Below are positions 32,684-43,270 of a stretch of DNA of 64,000 nucleotides, piece by piece (positions within the stretch are counted from its first letter, which is position 1; each line of letters begins with the position of its first letter). This DNA is from Pseudoclavibacter triregionum. GTDB lineage: Bacteria; Actinomycetota; Actinomycetes; Actinomycetales; Microbacteriaceae. The stretch spans positions 434,001 to 498,000 of the forward strand of contig OU365335.1 of assembly GCA_910822395.1 (NCBI GenBank). Reading direction: 5' to 3'. The notes below the pieces were generated by a model that saw only the letters and a list, made by a program, of their open reading frames with translations, did not search any database and was not told the origin of the DNA. The position numbers were made by a program, and so were the translations under genes.

Positions 32684-33286
32684 TTAGGCCGAGACGCCCT
32701 TCTCGGCGAGGGCCGCGGCGATCCGCTCCCCCACCTCCTCGACCGTGCCCATGCCGTCGACCTCGACGAGCAGGCCGCGGCCGCGGTAGACGTCGAGCAG
32801 CGGCTCGGTCTCCTGGGCGTAGACGTGCTGGCGGTGGCGGATCGTCTCCTCGTTGTCGTCGACCCGGCCCTGCTCCTCGGCGCGCTTGAGGAGGCGCGCG
32901 ACGACGACGTCCTCGTCGACCGTGAGCGAGATGACGGCGTCGAGGTCAACGCCCTCGCGGGCGAGGAGCGCCGTGAGCGCCTCGACCTGCGGGAGGGTGC
33001 GCGGGTAGCCGTCGAGGAGGAAGCCGCCCGCCGCGTCGGGCTGGGCGAGGCGATCCTCGATGAGCTCATTCGTGAGCGAGTCCGGCACGAGGTCGCCGCG
33101 CGCGGTGATCTCCTGCACGCGCTTGCCGAGCCCGGTCTGCTCCTTGATGTTCGCGCGGAAGATGTCGCCCGTCGAGATGGCGGGGACGCCGTAGCGCTCG
33201 GCGATGCCGGTCGCCTGCGTGCCCTTGCCGGCGCCGGGCGGACCGACGATGAGGAGGCGGACGGCGTTGTCTGCGGTGCGGTTCAT
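32684..33286 (-). CDS. adk: Adenylate kinase
   Basis: 200 residues. P-loop GPPGAGKGT (about 15-23), [23 protein letters not shown] and a short LID ([11 protein letters not shown]) without zinc cysteines, as usual in actinobacteria. ATG overlaps the secY stop (ATGA). It is the last core gene of the spc operon before the accessory region. Confidence 0.96.
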   Translation of the reverse strand: MNRTADNAVRLLIVGPPGAGKGTQATGIAERYGVPAISTGDIFRANIKEQTGLGKRVQEITARGDLVPDSLTNELIEDRLAQPDAAGGFLLDGYPRTLPQVEALTALLAREGVDLDAVISLTVDEDVVVARLLKRAEEQGRVDDNEETIRHRQHVYAQETEPLLDVYRGRGLLVEVDGMGTVEEVGERIAAALAEKGVSA

Positions 33287-34650
33287 CGGAGGAGTCCTTC
33301 GTAGTTGCGCTGCTGGAGCTGGGCGTCGATCTGCTTCACGGTCTCGAGGCCGACGCCGACGATGATGAGGAGCGAGGCGCCGCCGAACGGGAAGTTCGCG
33401 TTGCCGCCGAGGAAGGCGAGCGCGATGAGCGGCAGGAGCGCGAGCACGCCGAGGTAGATGGCGCCCGGGAACGTGATGCGCGTGAGCACGTAGTTGAGGT
33501 ACTCGGCCGTCGGGCGTCCCGCGCGGATGCCCGGGATGAAGCCGCCGTGCTTCTTCATGTTGTCGGCGACCTCCTCCGGGTTGAAGGCGATGGCGACGTA
33601 GAAGTAGGTGAAGCCGATGATGAGGAGGAAGAAGAACAGCATGTAGAGCGGGTGGTCGCCCGTCGTGAAGTTGTTCTGGATCCACGTGACCCACTCGGCG
33701 GGCTGCTGGCCCGGCGCCGGCTGGTTGAACTGCGCGATGAGCGCCGGGAGGTAGAGCAGCGACGAGGCGAAGATGACGGGGATGACGCCCGCCTGGTTCA
33801 CCTTGATCGGGATGTACGTCGTGTTGCCGCCGTAGGTGCGCCGGCCGACCATCCGCTTCGCGTACTGCACCGGGATGCGGCGCTGCGACTGCTCGACGAA
33901 GACGACGGCCATCATGACGAGCAGGCCCAGGGCGATGACGCCGACGAGGGCGCCCATGCCGCCCGAGCCCGAGGCGAGGCCCATGAAGGAGGCCGGGAAC
34001 TGCGCCGCGATCGAGGTGAAGATGAGCAGCGACATGCCGTTGCCGATGCCGCGCTCGGTGATGAGCTCGCCGAGCCACATGATGATCGCGGTGCCCGCGG
34101 TGAGGACCGTGATGATGAGGAGCGTGCGGACGACGTTGAGCCAGATGTTCTCGGGCGTCGCGGCGGTCTCCGGAAGCATCTCGATGATGTTCGAGCAGGC
34201 GGGCGAGGCGGACGAGCCGAAGAGGGCGCCCGACTTCGCGACGGTGACGAGCGTCGTCGACTGGAGGATCGCGAGGGCGATGGTGATGTAGCGCGTGTAC
34301 TGCGTGAGCTTCGCCTGGCCAGACTGCCCCTCCTTGTGGAGGGCCTCGAAGCGCGGGATGACCACGCGCAGCAGCTGCGTGATGATCGACGCCGTGATGT
34401 ACGGCATGATGCCGAGCGCGAAGATCGACATCTGCAGGAGCGCGCCGCCCGAGAAGAGGTTGACCATGTCGAACAGGCCCGAGTTCGCCGGGTCGTTGTT
34501 CGCCGCGAGGCACTGCTGGACGTTCTCGTAGCTCACGAACGGGCCGGGGATGAAGGTCCCGAGCCGGTAGATCGCGATGATCCCGAGCGTGAAGAGCACC
34601 TTCGTCCGAAGATCCGGCGTCTTGAACACCCGCGCGATGGCACTGAACAC
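33283..34650 (-). CDS. secY: Preprotein translocase subunit SecY
   Basis: 455 residues with ten hydrophobic helices forming the Sec channel. Recognised by [21 protein letters not shown] at the start, [15 protein letters not shown], the [13 protein letters not shown] loop, [13 protein letters not shown] and [19 protein letters not shown]. It starts 79 bp after the rplO stop and overlaps adk. Confidence 0.97.
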   Translation of the reverse strand: MFSAIARVFKTPDLRTKVLFTLGIIAIYRLGTFIPGPFVSYENVQQCLAANNDPANSGLFDMVNLFSGGALLQMSIFALGIMPYITASIITQLLRVVIPRFEALHKEGQSGQAKLTQYTRYITIALAILQSTTLVTVAKSGALFGSSASPACSNIIEMLPETAATPENIWLNVVRTLLIITVLTAGTAIIMWLGELITERGIGNGMSLLIFTSIAAQFPASFMGLASGSGGMGALVGVIALGLLVMMAVVFVEQSQRRIPVQYAKRMVGRRTYGGNTTYIPIKVNQAGVIPVIFASSLLYLPALIAQFNQPAPGQQPAEWVTWIQNNFTTGDHPLYMLFFFLLIIGFTYFYVAIAFNPEEVADNMKKHGGFIPGIRAGRPTAEYLNYVLTRITFPGAIYLGVLALLPLIALAFLGGNANFPFGGASLLIIVGVGLETVKQIDAQLQQRNYEGLLR

Positions 34651-34729
34651 GCTGTCGTCCTGCTTTCGATGGGGGTCGGGGCGAATGGAGAACGGGGGCC
34701 GGCGTGCGCCGACCCCCGTTCGAAGGGTG

Positions 34730-35209
34730 CTACTTGGAGACGCTGCCGCCGGCGGCCACGATCTTCTGCTCCGCGGAGCTCGAGACCTTGTCGACCGTGA
34801 CGTTCAGCTTAACCGCAAGCTCGCCCGTGCCGAGCACCTTGACGGGCTCGTTCTTGCGCACGGCGCCCTTGGCGACGAGGTCGTCGATCGTGACGTCCCC
34901 GCCCTCCGGGTAGAGCTCGGCGAGCGTGTAGAGGTTCACGACCTGGTACTCGACGCGGAACGGGTTCTTGAAGCCGCGCAGCTTCGGCGAGCGCATGTGG
35001 AGCGGCATCTGGCCGCCCTCGAAGCCCGCCTTGACCTGCTTGCGGGCCTTCGAGCCCTTGGTGCCGCGGCCGGCCGTCTTGCCCTTCGAGCCCTCGCCTC
35101 GACCCACGCGGGTCTTCGACTTCTTGGAGCCCGGGGCCGGGCGGAGGTGGTGGACCTTCAGGACGCCGTCCTTGGTGGCCTCGGTCGAGGCCTCGTTCTG
35201 CTCGGTCAT
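34730..35209 (-). CDS. rplO: 50S ribosomal protein L15
   Basis: 159 residues. Core blocks are [36 protein letters not shown] as consecutive basic motifs, [18 protein letters not shown], and the C-terminal folded domain. About 15 acidic/Thr-rich residues precede the core. ATG overlaps the rpmD stop (ATGA). Confidence 0.96.
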   Translation of the reverse strand: MTEQNEASTEATKDGVLKVHHLRPAPGSKKSKTRVGRGEGSKGKTAGRGTKGSKARKQVKAGFEGGQMPLHMRSPKLRGFKNPFRVEYQVVNLYTLAELYPEGGDVTIDDLVAKGAVRKNEPVKVLGTGELAVKLNVTVDKVSSSAEQKIVAAGGSVSK

Positions 35210-35394
35210 TCGCTGATCTCCTCGACCTTGACGAGGTGAGCGACAGTCTTCACGTAGCCGCGGTTCACGGGGTTGTCCTGCTTCACGACGGTGTCGCCGA
35301 TGCGCTTGAGACCCAGCGAACGCAGCGTGTCGCGCTGGTTCTGCTTCTCACTGATGACGGACTTGATCTGGGTGACCTTGAGGTTCTTGGCCAT
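35206..35394 (-). CDS. rpmD: 50S ribosomal protein L30
   Basis: 62 residues ([15 protein letters not shown] ... [12 protein letters not shown]), complete. The start shares a base with the rpsE stop (TAATG) and the stop overlaps the rplO start, so it is tightly coupled on both sides. Confidence 0.97.
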   Translation of the reverse strand: MAKNLKVTQIKSVISEKQNQRDTLRSLGLKRIGDTVVKQDNPVNRGYVKTVAHLVKVEEISE

Positions 35395-36119
35395 TAGGCA
35401 CCAACCTTTGCGGCTTCGGCGGCCGCGACGCGGGCCCGCTCCTCGGCGCGGAGGATCCGGGCCGGGACGACGTGGTCCACGTCGAGGCCACGGCGGGCGG
35501 CGACGGCGCGCGGCTCTTCGAGCTGCTTGAGCGCCTCCACCGTCGCGTGGACGATGTTGATGGTGTTCGACGAGCCGAGCGACTTGCTGAGGACGTCGTG
35601 GATGCCGGCGCACTCGAGCACGGCGCGAACGGGACCGCCCGCGATGACGCCGGTACCGGCGGCGGCCGGACGGAGGAGGACGACGCCTGCGGCCGCCTCG
35701 CCCTGCACCGGGTGCGGGATCGTGTTCATGACGCGGGGGACGCGGAAGAAGTTCTTCTTGGCCTCCTCGACGCCCTTCGAGATCGCGAGGGGCACCTCGC
35801 GCGCCTTGCCGTAGCCGACGCCGACGAGGCCGTTGCCGTCGCCGACGATGACGAGCGCGGTGAACGCGAAGCGACGGCCGCCCTTGACGACCTTCGAGAC
35901 GCGGTTGATGGTGACGACGCGCTCGAGGAACTGGTTGTCCTTGTCGCCGCCGCGGGAGTCGCGGCCGCCGCGGCCCTGGCCGCGGTCGCGACCGCCGCCG
36001 CGGCGCTCGCCGCGACCGCCGCGCTCGCCCTCGCGGGTGGCCGACTCGCTCGACGCGGCCGTCTCGACCGGCGTCTCGTTGACGCTCTCGGGCGCCGTGG
36101 TGTCAGTGGTCTCGGTCAC
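35394..36119 (-). CDS. rpsE: 30S ribosomal protein S5 with RGG-rich N-terminal extension
   Basis: 241 residues. The S5 core starts about residue 62 ([23 protein letters not shown]) and contains [16 protein letters not shown] and [15 protein letters not shown]. The N-terminus adds about 30 acidic/Thr residues, then an Arg-Gly-Gly-rich stretch of about 30 residues. E. coli S5 has 167 residues. Such low-complexity extensions occur in actinobacteria, but the RGG run is unusually long and may bind RNA. It overlaps rplR by 4 bp. Confidence 0.95.
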   Translation of the reverse strand: MTETTDTTAPESVNETPVETAASSESATREGERGGRGERRGGGRDRGQGRGGRDSRGGDKDNQFLERVVTINRVSKVVKGGRRFAFTALVIVGDGNGLVGVGYGKAREVPLAISKGVEEAKKNFFRVPRVMNTIPHPVQGEAAAGVVLLRPAAAGTGVIAGGPVRAVLECAGIHDVLSKSLGSSNTINIVHATVEALKQLEEPRAVAARRGLDVDHVVPARILRAEERARVAAAEAAKVGA

Positions 36120-36487
36120 AGGCCCAGCCCTGCCTCTCGTGCTCCGTCAGCGATGGCCGCGACGCGGCCGGCGTACTTGTTGCCGCCACGGTCGAAGACG
36201 ACCTGGTCGATGCCGGCCGCCTTCGCGCGCTCGGCGAGGAGCTCGCCGACGCGCTTGGCCTTGGCCGACTTGTCGCCCTCGAACGAGCGCAGCTCCGCCT
36301 CCATCGTCGAGGCGGACGCGAGGGTGTGGCCCTTCGCGTCGTCGACGATCTGGACGAAGACGTGGCGCGCCGAGCGCGTCACGACGAGACGGGGGCGAGC
36401 CTCCGTGCCGACGATCTTCTTGCGCAGGCGGTCGTGGCGACGGCCACGGGCAGCCTGCTTGCTCTTGCCTCGGGTACCGAGTCCCAT
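36116..36487 (-). CDS. rplR: 50S ribosomal protein L18
   Basis: 123 residues. [31 protein letters not shown] and [25 protein letters not shown] identify L18, the 5S rRNA binder. It starts 2 bp after the rplF stop. Confidence 0.97.
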   Translation of the reverse strand: MGLGTRGKSKQAARGRRHDRLRKKIVGTEARPRLVVTRSARHVFVQIVDDAKGHTLASASTMEAELRSFEGDKSAKAKRVGELLAERAKAAGIDQVVFDRGGNKYAGRVAAIADGAREAGLGL

Positions 36488-36489
36488 GG

Positions 36490-37026
36490 TTACTTACCAG
36501 CCTTTCCGGCCTTGCGGCGGATCTGCTCGCCGGCGTAGCGCACGCCCTTGCCCTTGTACGGCTCCGGCTTGCGGAGCTTGCGGATGTTCGCGGCGACCTC
36601 GCCGACGGCCTGCTTGTCGATGCCCGAGACCGTGAGCTTGTTCTGGCCCTCCACCTGGAAGGTGATGCCGGCCGGCGGCTCGACGGTGATCGAGTGCGAG
36701 TAGCCGAGGGCGAACTCGAGGTTCGAGCCCTTGGCGAGCACGCGGTAGCCGGTGCCGACGACCTCGAGGCTCTTCGAGTAGCCCTGGGTGACGCCGATGA
36801 TGTTGTTGTTGATGAGGGTGCGCGTCAGGCCGTGGAGCGAGCGCGACTCGCGCTCGTCGTTCGGGCGGGACACGAGCACCTTGCCGTCCTCCAGCTTGAC
36901 CTCGATGGGCTGCGCGACGGTGAGCGTGAGCTCGCCCTTCGGGCCCTTGACGGTGACCTGCTGGCCCTCGACCTTGACGTCGACGCCGGCGGGGATGTCG
37001 ATGGGGAGACGTCCGATTCGCGACAT
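36490..37026 (-). CDS. rplF: 50S ribosomal protein L6
   Basis: 178 residues, standard length. [19 protein letters not shown] at the start and the C-terminal [13 protein letters not shown] motif are typical. It starts 6 bp after the rpsH stop. Confidence 0.97.
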   Translation of the reverse strand: MSRIGRLPIDIPAGVDVKVEGQQVTVKGPKGELTLTVAQPIEVKLEDGKVLVSRPNDERESRSLHGLTRTLINNNIIGVTQGYSKSLEVVGTGYRVLAKGSNLEFALGYSHSITVEPPAGITFQVEGQNKLTVSGIDKQAVGEVAANIRKLRKPEPYKGKGVRYAGEQIRRKAGKAGK

Positions 37027-37032
37027 GTTCGG

Positions 37033-37431
37033 CTACCACACGTAGGCGAGGACTTCCCCACCCACGCCCTTCTGCTCGGCCTCGCGGTCCGTGAGGAGAC
37101 CCGAGGAGGTGGACAGGATCGCGATGCCGAGGCCGCCGAGGACGCTCGGGAGCTCGGTCGAGCGCGCGTAGACGCGCAGACCCGGCTTCGAGACGCGCTT
37201 GATGCCGACGATCGAGGGCTCGCGGTTCGGGCCGAACTTGAGCTCGAGCGTGAGCGTCTGGCCGACGCGCGCGTCCTCGAGCTTCCAGTCCTTGATGTAG
37301 CCCTCGCGCTTGAGGATGTCCGCGATGTTGGACTTGAGCTTGCTGCCCGGCATGGACACGGTGTCGTGGTGCGCCGAGTTCGCGTTGCGCAGTCTGGTCA
37401 GCATGTCTGCGACCGGATCTGTCATCGTCAT
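37033..37431 (-). CDS. rpsH: 30S ribosomal protein S8
   Basis: 132 residues. [19 protein letters not shown] and [27 protein letters not shown] are diagnostic. It is preceded by a 112-bp gap after rplE, where most actinobacteria carry the small S14 gene (rpsZ). Confidence 0.97.
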   Translation of the reverse strand: MTMTDPVADMLTRLRNANSAHHDTVSMPGSKLKSNIADILKREGYIKDWKLEDARVGQTLTLELKFGPNREPSIVGIKRVSKPGLRVYARSTELPSVLGGLGIAILSTSSGLLTDREAEQKGVGGEVLAYVW

Positions 37432-37494
37432 GATGGGTATGCCTTTCGCCTGGTTTCGCCGCCCTGTCCGAGGACGACGACCTGTGGTGGTGAT

Positions 37495-37516
37495 GGCGCC
37501 GGCGGGTGCCGGCGCC
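37495..37516 (-). other. Hairpin in the rplE-rpsH gap
   Basis: Perfect 9-bp stem GGCGCCGGC/GCCGGCGCC with a 4-nt loop, in the 112-bp gap (37432-37543). No S14 reading frame is present in any frame of this gap. It could be an attenuator, or a feature left when rpsZ was lost. Confidence 0.6.
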
Positions 37517-37543
37517 CGGAATCAGACCAAGAGGTCCAGCTTA

Positions 37544-38128
37544 TTAGTTCGCGAGACCCGAGTGGAAGGGGAAGCCGAGCTGCTTGAGCAGCGCGCGGCC
37601 CTCGTCGTCGGTCTTCGCGGTCGTGACGACCGTGATGTCCATGCCTCGCGTGCGGTCGATCTTGTCCGGGTTGATCTCGTGGAACATGACCTGCTCGTTG
37701 AGGCCGAACGTGTAGTTGCCGTTGCCGTCGAACTGCTTGTCCGAGAGGCCGCGGAAGTCGCGGATTCGGGGCAGCGCGAGCGAGAGGAGGCGGTCGAGGA
37801 ACTCCCACATGCGGTCGCCGCGGAGCGTCACGTGGGCGCCGATGGGCTGGCCCTCGCGGAGCTTGAACTGGGCGATCGACTTGCGGGCCTTCGTGACCAT
37901 CGGCTTCTGGCCGGTGATCGCGGTGAGGTCGGCGATGGCGCCCTCGATGACCTTGCCATCGCGCGCGGCCTCGCCGACGCCCATGTTCACGACGATCTTC
38001 ACGAGGCCGGGGACCTGGTGGATGTTCGCGGCGCCGAGCTCCTCCTTGAGGGAGGGGAGGATCTCGCTCCGGTACTTGACCTTGAGGCGGGGCTGGATGT
38101 TGCCAGCCTCCGCGGCGTTGTCAGCCAT
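37544..38128 (-). CDS. rplE: 50S ribosomal protein L5
   Basis: 194 residues. [46 protein letters not shown] and [20 protein letters not shown] are L5 hallmarks. It starts 3 bp after the rplX stop. Confidence 0.97.
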   Translation of the reverse strand: MADNAAEAGNIQPRLKVKYRSEILPSLKEELGAANIHQVPGLVKIVVNMGVGEAARDGKVIEGAIADLTAITGQKPMVTKARKSIAQFKLREGQPIGAHVTLRGDRMWEFLDRLLSLALPRIRDFRGLSDKQFDGNGNYTFGLNEQVMFHEINPDKIDRTRGMDITVVTTAKTDDEGRALLKQLGFPFHSGLAN

Positions 38129-38131
38129 GGG

Positions 38132-38581
38132 CTACTCTGCGTCCTTCGTCGTGGACTCGGCCTTGGCGGCCGTGTCCTTCTTCGTGGTCTTGGCGGCGGT
38201 CGTCTTCTTGGCGGCCGGCTTGTCGGCGCGGCGCGACGGCTTGAAGACGCGCTCGCGCACGACCTTCTTCTCGCCGTCCTTCGTGACCGTCTTCTCCTCG
38301 AAGCCGACGCGGGCCGGCTTCTTGGTGGCGGGGTCGACGAGCGCGACGTTCGAGATGTGGATCGGGGCCTCGATGTGCTCGATGCCGCCGGTCTTCGAGC
38401 CGCGCTGCGTCTGGCCGACGCGCGTGTGGCGCGTCGTGAGGTTGAGGCCCTCGACGATGACGCGCTGCTCCTTGACGAGCACCTCGAGCACGGTGCCCTG
38501 GGCGCCGCGGTACTGCTTGTCGTTCTTCATCTTCGGGCCGGTGATGATCTCGACGAGATCGCCCTTGCGGATCTTGGCCAT
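38132..38581 (-). CDS. rplX: 50S ribosomal protein L24 with Lys/Ala-rich tail
   Basis: 149 residues against about 104 in E. coli. The KOW core (RKGDLVEIITGPKMKNDKQYRGAQGTV as successive motifs, NLTTRHTRVGQTQ, GGIEHIEAPIHISNVAL) ends near residue 110. The rest is a Lys/Ala/Thr-rich tail with AAKTTKKDTAAKAE-type runs. It starts 3 bp after the rplN stop. Confidence 0.95.
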   Translation of the reverse strand: MAKIRKGDLVEIITGPKMKNDKQYRGAQGTVLEVLVKEQRVIVEGLNLTTRHTRVGQTQRGSKTGGIEHIEAPIHISNVALVDPATKKPARVGFEEKTVTKDGEKKVVRERVFKPSRRADKPAAKKTTAAKTTKKDTAAKAESTTKDAE

Positions 38582-38584
38582 GGA

Positions 38585-38953
38585 CTAGATCACCTCCGGG
38601 GCGAGCGACACGATCTTCATGAACTTCTTGTCGCGCAGCTCGCGGCCCACCGGGCCGAAGATGCGCGTGCCGCGGGGCTCGCCGTCGTTCTTGAGGATGA
38701 CGGCCGCGTTCTCGTCGAAGCGGATGTACGAGCCGTCGACGCGACGCGTCGACTTCACGGTGCGGACGATGACGGCCTTGACGACGTCGCCCTTCTTGAC
38801 GTTGCCGCCGGGGATGGCGTCCTTGACGGTCGCGACGATGACGTCGCCGAGGCCGGCGTAGCGACGGCCCGAGCCGCCGAGGACGCGGATGGTGAGGAGC
38901 TCCTTGGCACCGGTATTGTCGGCGACTCGGAGTCGGGATTCCTGCTGAATCAT
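38585..38953 (-). CDS. rplN: 50S ribosomal protein L14
   Basis: 122 residues, universal length. [19 protein letters not shown] start, then [15 protein letters not shown] and the end [11 protein letters not shown]. It is in the spc part of the superoperon, 40 bp after rpsQ. Confidence 0.98.
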   Translation of the reverse strand: MIQQESRLRVADNTGAKELLTIRVLGGSGRRYAGLGDVIVATVKDAIPGGNVKKGDVVKAVIVRTVKSTRRVDGSYIRFDENAAVILKNDGEPRGTRIFGPVGRELRDKKFMKIVSLAPEVI

Positions 38954-38993
38954 GGGGTCTCCTTGGCTGAGTTCTCAGCGCGCAGCCCGAGGG

Positions 38994-39305
38994 CTACTTC
39001 GCCTTCTCGAGGATCTCGACGAGGCGCCAGCGCTTGGTGGCGCTGAGCGGACGCGTCTCCGAGATGAGGACGCGGTCGCCGATGCCGGCCGTGTTCTCCT
39101 CGTCGTGCGCCTTGATCTTCGTGGAGCGGCGGAGCACCTTGCCGTAGAGGGGGTGCTTCACGCGGTCCTCGACGAGGACGACGATCGTCTTGTCCATCTT
39201 GTCGCTCACGACGTAGCCGCGGCGCGTCTTGCGGTAGTTGCGCTTGGCCTCGTCGGCGGCGCCGTCCTGCTCGACGGTCGCCTCCGGCTTCGTGGTCTCA
39301 GCCAT
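38994..39305 (-). CDS. rpsQ: 30S ribosomal protein S17
   Basis: 103 residues from ATG 39305, which overlaps the rpmC stop by one base (TGATG); a GTG one codon upstream is less likely. The core is [39 protein letters not shown] and [13 protein letters not shown], after a ~20-residue acidic lead. Confidence 0.96.
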   Translation of the reverse strand: MAETTKPEATVEQDGAADEAKRNYRKTRRGYVVSDKMDKTIVVLVEDRVKHPLYGKVLRRSTKIKAHDEENTAGIGDRVLISETRPLSATKRWRLVEILEKAK

Positions 39306-39592
39306 CACTTGGTCTCCTCGTTCTTGGCCTTCGTCGACTTCTTCGAGGTCGAGGCGGCGGCGGGGGCCGGCGTCGCGCGGATCCCGAGCTCGCGCTCGCG
39401 GATGACCGTGTAGATGCGGGCGATGTCGCGCTTGACGGCGCGGATGCGGCCGCGCTCCTCGCCCTGGCCGGTGGCGGCCTGGAAGCGGAGGTTGAAGAGC
39501 TCCTCCTTGGCCTTCTTGAGCTCGTCGACGAGACGGCCGTCCTCGAACGTGTCGAGCTCGACGATGGCGAGCTCCTTCGATCCGATAGCCAT
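39305..39592 (-). CDS. rpmC: 50S ribosomal protein L29
   Basis: 95 residues against about 63 in E. coli. The helical-hairpin core has [23 protein letters not shown] and [19 protein letters not shown] Pro/Ala then Lys/Ser tail ([10 protein letters not shown]) follows. The frame is open upstream, but ATG 39592, 2 bp before the rplP stop region, is the obvious start. Confidence 0.95.
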   Translation of the reverse strand: MAIGSKELAIVELDTFEDGRLVDELKKAKEELFNLRFQAATGQGEERGRIRAVKRDIARIYTVIRERELGIRATPAPAAASTSKKSTKAKNEETK

Positions 39593-39594
39593 GG

Positions 39595-40011
39595 TTATTC
39601 GCCTTCCTCGCGCGTGACGATGCGTGCCTTGAGCGGCAGCTTGTGGATGGCGCGGGTAAGCGCCTCGCGGGCGAGCTCCTCGCTCACGCCGGCGACCTCG
39701 AAGAGGACGCGGCCCGGCTTGACGTTCGCGACCCACCACTCGGGCGAGCCCTTGCCGGAGCCCATTCGCGTCTCCGCGGGCTTCTTGGTCAGGGGACGGT
39801 CCGGGTAGATGTTGATCCAGACCTTGCCGCCGCGCTTGATGTGGCGCGTCATGGCGATACGAGCGGCCTCGATCTGGCGGTTCGTCACGTAGGCGGGGGT
39901 GAGCGCCTGGATGCCGAACTCGCCGAAGGTGACCTTCGTGCCGCCCTTGGCCTGGCCGGTGCGGGTGGGACGGTGCTGCTTGCGGTGCTTGACTCGACGG
40001 GGAATCAGCAT
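39595..40011 (-). CDS. rplP: 50S ribosomal protein L16
   Basis: 138 residues. [63 protein letters not shown] and KPGRVLFEV. It starts 3 bp after the rpsC stop. Confidence 0.98.
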   Translation of the reverse strand: MLIPRRVKHRKQHRPTRTGQAKGGTKVTFGEFGIQALTPAYVTNRQIEAARIAMTRHIKRGGKVWINIYPDRPLTKKPAETRMGSGKGSPEWWVANVKPGRVLFEVAGVSEELAREALTRAIHKLPLKARIVTREEGE

Positions 40012-40014
40012 GGG

Positions 40015-40770
40015 TTATGCCTCCGATCCTGCGGCGACCGGCTGCTTCTCGTCGCGGCGGGGGCGACGGGGACGGTCGTTGCGGTCGCCACGGGGCGACT
40101 TCTGGTTCGCCTGCTCGCGAGCGAGCTCCTTGTTGGTGAGGTCGCCCTTGTAGATCCAGACCTTGACGCCGATGCGGCCGTACGTGGTCTTGGCCTCGTA
40201 GAAGCCGTAGTCGATGTTCGCGCGGAGCGTGTGCAGGGGCACGCGGCCCTCGCGGTAGAACTCCGAGCGGCTCATCTCGGCGCCGCCGAGACGGCCCGAC
40301 ACCTGGATCCGGACGCCCTTGGCGCCGGCGCGCTGCGCGCCCTGCAGGCCCTTGCGCATCGCGCGGCGGAAGGCCACGCGGGCGGAGAGCTGCTCGGCGA
40401 TGCCCTGCGCGACGAGCTGGGCCTCGGCCTCGGGGTTCTTCACCTCGAGGATGTTGAGCTGGATCTGCTTGCCGGTGAGCTTCTCCAGGTCGGCGCGGAT
40501 GCGCTCGGCCTCGGCGCCGCGGCGGCCGATCACGATGCCCGGGCGGGCCGTGCGGATGTCCACGCGGACGCGGTCGCGGGTGCGCTCGATGTCGATGCGG
40601 GCGACGCCGGCGCGGTCGAGCGAGGTCGTGAGCATCTGGCGGATGCGGATGTCCTCGTTCACGTAGTCGGCGTAGCGCTGCCCCGGCTTCGTCGAGTCGG
40701 CGTACCAGCGCGACACGTGGTCGGTGGTGATGCCGAGACGGAAGCCGTACGGATTGATCTTCTGTCCCAT
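40015..40770 (-). CDS. rpsC: 30S ribosomal protein S3
   Basis: 251 residues. [14 protein letters not shown] start, KH domain with the [16 protein letters not shown] loop, [17 protein letters not shown] and [11 protein letters not shown], then a basic/acidic tail ([16 protein letters not shown]). It overlaps the rplV stop by one base. Confidence 0.97.
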   Translation of the reverse strand: MGQKINPYGFRLGITTDHVSRWYADSTKPGQRYADYVNEDIRIRQMLTTSLDRAGVARIDIERTRDRVRVDIRTARPGIVIGRRGAEAERIRADLEKLTGKQIQLNILEVKNPEAEAQLVAQGIAEQLSARVAFRRAMRKGLQGAQRAGAKGVRIQVSGRLGGAEMSRSEFYREGRVPLHTLRANIDYGFYEAKTTYGRIGVKVWIYKGDLTNKELAREQANQKSPRGDRNDRPRRPRRDEKQPVAAGSEA

Positions 40771-41147
40771 TACTTGGCCTCCGCCTTCTCGTCGGTCTCC
40801 GGCGTGGCGAGCACGACCGTGATGTGGCTGGTGCGCTTGTTGATGCGGAAGGCGCGGCCCTGGGCGCGCGGCTGGAACCGCTTCATCGTGGCGCCCTCGT
40901 CGACGTACGCCGTCTTGACGTAGAGGTCGCGCTCGTCGAGGAACTCGTTGTCGCGGTCCGCGATGACCCGGGCGTTGGCGATCGCCGAGGCGACGACCTT
41001 GTAGACCGGCTCGGACGCGCCCTGGGGCGCGAACTTCAGGATCGCGAGGGCCTCGAGGGCCTGCTTGCCGCGGACGAGGTCGACGACGCGACGGGCCTTC
41101 TGAGGGGTGACGCGGATGTGTCGCACGCGGGCGATCGACTCCACCAT
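40770..41147 (-). CDS. rplV: 50S ribosomal protein L22
   Basis: 125 residues from ATG 41147. This start is preferred over one seven codons upstream because AAAGGAGG lies at the right distance and homology starts at [20 protein letters not shown]. The extended loop at the polypeptide exit tunnel ([23 protein letters not shown]) is intact. Confidence 0.96.
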   Translation of the reverse strand: MVESIARVRHIRVTPQKARRVVDLVRGKQALEALAILKFAPQGASEPVYKVVASAIANARVIADRDNEFLDERDLYVKTAYVDEGATMKRFQPRAQGRAFRINKRTSHITVVLATPETDEKAEAK

Positions 41148-41172
41148 TTCTTCTCCTCCTTTCGCCACCGCG

Positions 41173-41454
41173 CTAGCGGCGGCGACCCTTCTTGTCGTCC
41201 TTCTCGTGACCGCGGAAGGTGCGCGTCGGCGCGAACTCGCCGAGCTTGTGGCCGACCATCGTCTCGGTGACGAAGACCGGGATGTGCTTGCGGCCGTCGT
41301 GCACGGCGATCGTGTGGCCGAGCATGTCGGGGACGATCATCGAGCGGCGCGACCACGTCTTGATGACGTTCTTGCTGCCGGCTTCGTTCTGCTTGAGCAC
41401 CTTCTGCAGGAGGTGCTCGTCGACGAAGGGGCCCTTCTTGAGACTGCGAGGCAT
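41173..41454 (-). CDS. rpsS: 30S ribosomal protein S19
   Basis: 93 residues. [43 protein letters not shown] and [14 protein letters not shown] identify it with certainty. It starts 12 bp after the rplB stop. Confidence 0.98.
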   Translation of the reverse strand: MPRSLKKGPFVDEHLLQKVLKQNEAGSKNVIKTWSRRSMIVPDMLGHTIAVHDGRKHIPVFVTETMVGHKLGEFAPTRTFRGHEKDDKKGRRR

Positions 41455-41466
41455 CTTCTGGCTCTC

Positions 41467-42306
41467 CTACTTGCGCTTCTTGCCGGTCGGACGGCGGCGG
41501 ACGATGAGCTTGTCGCTCTCCTTGTTGGGGTGGCGCGTGCGGCCCTCCGGCTGGCCCCACGGGGAGACCGGGTGGCGACCGCCGGACGTGCGGCCCTCGC
41601 CACCACCGTGCGGGTGGTCGACCGGGTTCATGACGACGCCTCGGACGGTCGGGCGGACGCCCATCCAGCGCTTGCGGCCGGCCTTGCCGAGGTTGATGTT
41701 CGACTGCTCGGCGTTGCCGACCTCGCCGATCGTGGCGCGGCAGCGCGCGTCGACGTTGCGGACCTCGCCCGAGGGGAGGCGCAGCTGGGCGTACGGGCCG
41801 TCCTTCGCGACGAGGCGGACCGAGGCGCCCGCGGAGCGGGCGAGCTTGGCGCCGCCGCCGGGGCGGAGCTCGATGGCGTGGATGACCGTACCGGTCGGGA
41901 TGTTGCGGAGCGGCAGGTTGTTGCCCGGCTTGATGTCCGCGTTGGGGCCCGACTCGATGATGTCGCCCTGCTTGAGCTTGTTCGGCGCGAGGATGTAGCG
42001 CTTCGTGCCGTCCACGAAGTGGAGCAGCGCGATGTTCGCCGTGCGGTTCGGGTCGTACTCGATGTGCGCGACCTTGGCGTTCACGCCGTCCTTGTCGTTG
42101 CGACGGAAGTCGATGACGCGGTACTGGCGCTTGTGGCCGCCGCCGATGTGGCGGGTGGTGATGCGACCCTGGTTGTTGCGGCCGCCGGTCTTGGAGAGCG
42201 GACGGAGCAGCGACTTCTCGGGCGTCGAGCGCGTGATCTCGGTGAACTCCGAGACCGAGGCGCCGCGGCGGCCCGGGGTCGTGGGCTTGTAGTTGCGAAT
42301 AGCCAT
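41467..42306 (-). CDS. rplB: 50S ribosomal protein L2
   Basis: 279 residues. [39 protein letters not shown] and [14 protein letters not shown], including the His used near the peptidyl transferase centre. It starts 13 bp after the rplW stop. Confidence 0.98.
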   Translation of the reverse strand: MAIRNYKPTTPGRRGASVSEFTEITRSTPEKSLLRPLSKTGGRNNQGRITTRHIGGGHKRQYRVIDFRRNDKDGVNAKVAHIEYDPNRTANIALLHFVDGTKRYILAPNKLKQGDIIESGPNADIKPGNNLPLRNIPTGTVIHAIELRPGGGAKLARSAGASVRLVAKDGPYAQLRLPSGEVRNVDARCRATIGEVGNAEQSNINLGKAGRKRWMGVRPTVRGVVMNPVDHPHGGGEGRTSGGRHPVSPWGQPEGRTRHPNKESDKLIVRRRPTGKKRK

Positions 42307-42319
42307 GTTCGTGTCGTCC

Positions 42320-42619
42320 TTAGCCGGCGTTCTCGAAGATGTCGATGGAGCCCGACTTCAGCGTGACGATGGCGCGCTTGGTGTCCTTGCGCTTGCCGAT
42401 GCCGAAGCGGGTGCGGCGCGTCTTGCCCTGGCGGTTCAGGGTGTTGATCGTCTGGACCTCGACGCCGAAGATCGCCTCGATGGCGAGCTTGATCTCGGTC
42501 TTGTTCGAGCCGGGGGCCACCTCGAAGGTGTACTTGCCCTGGTCGATGAGGCCGTAGCTCTTCTCGGAGACGACCGGCCGGATGATGACGTCGCGGGGGT
42601 CCTTGGTGTAGCCGCTCAC
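42320..42619 (-). CDS. rplW: 50S ribosomal protein L23
   Basis: 99 residues. [44 protein letters not shown] and [19 protein letters not shown]. It lies at the tunnel exit and is a docking site for SRP and trigger factor. Its ATG overlaps the rplD stop (ATGA). Confidence 0.97.
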   Translation of the reverse strand: MSGYTKDPRDVIIRPVVSEKSYGLIDQGKYTFEVAPGSNKTEIKLAIEAIFGVEVQTINTLNRQGKTRRTRFGIGKRKDTKRAIVTLKSGSIDIFENAG

Positions 42620-43266
42620 GCGCGGTCCTCCTTGCTGGTCTTGGCCTCGACGAAGGCGTCGTAGGCGGCCTTCGTGAAGAGGACGTCGTCGGAGACGAGG
42701 ACGTCGTAGGCGTTGAGCTGGTCCACGTAGAGGCCGTGGAGGTCCTCGAGGTTGCGCACCGACTTCACGGCGACGGAGTCGTCGCGCGTGAGGACGAGCA
42801 GCACGCGGCGGCGGTCCGTGATCTGGGCGATCGCGGCCGCGGCGGCCTTGGTCGAGGGGACGTCGCCCGAGACGAGCTGGTCGACGACGTGGAGGCGGCC
42901 CTGGCGGGCGCGGTCGCTGAGGGCTCCGAGGAGCGCCGCGGCGATCATCTTCTTGGGGGTGCGCTGCGAGTAGTCGCGCGGCACCGGGCCGTGGACCGTG
43001 CCGCCGCCGCGGTGCTGCGGCATGCGGACCGAGCCCTGGCGGGCGTTGCCCGTGCCCTTCTGCTTGAAGGGCTTGCGGCCGGAGCCGGAGACCTCGCCGC
43101 GGTTCTTGGCCTTGTGCGTCCCCTGGCGGGCGGCGGCGCGCTGGGCGACGACGACCTGGTGGAGGAGCGGGATGTTGGGCTCGACGCCGAAGAGGGCCTC
43201 GGGCAGCTCGACCTTGCCGGTCGTCTTGCCGGCGGCGTCGGTGACGTCGATCGTGGTGGCAGTCAT
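42616..43266 (-). CDS. rplD: 50S ribosomal protein L4
   Basis: 216 residues from ATG 43266, 4 nt after the rplC stop; an in-frame GTG at 43278 would overlap rplC. Recognised by [28 protein letters not shown] (as successive motifs), [22 protein letters not shown] and the C-terminal [18 protein letters not shown]. Confidence 0.96.
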   Translation of the reverse strand: MTATTIDVTDAAGKTTGKVELPEALFGVEPNIPLLHQVVVAQRAAARQGTHKAKNRGEVSGSGRKPFKQKGTGNARQGSVRMPQHRGGGTVHGPVPRDYSQRTPKKMIAAALLGALSDRARQGRLHVVDQLVSGDVPSTKAAAAAIAQITDRRRVLLVLTRDDSVAVKSVRNLEDLHGLYVDQLNAYDVLVSDDVLFTKAAYDAFVEAKTSKEDRA

Positions 43267-43270
43267 TCGG

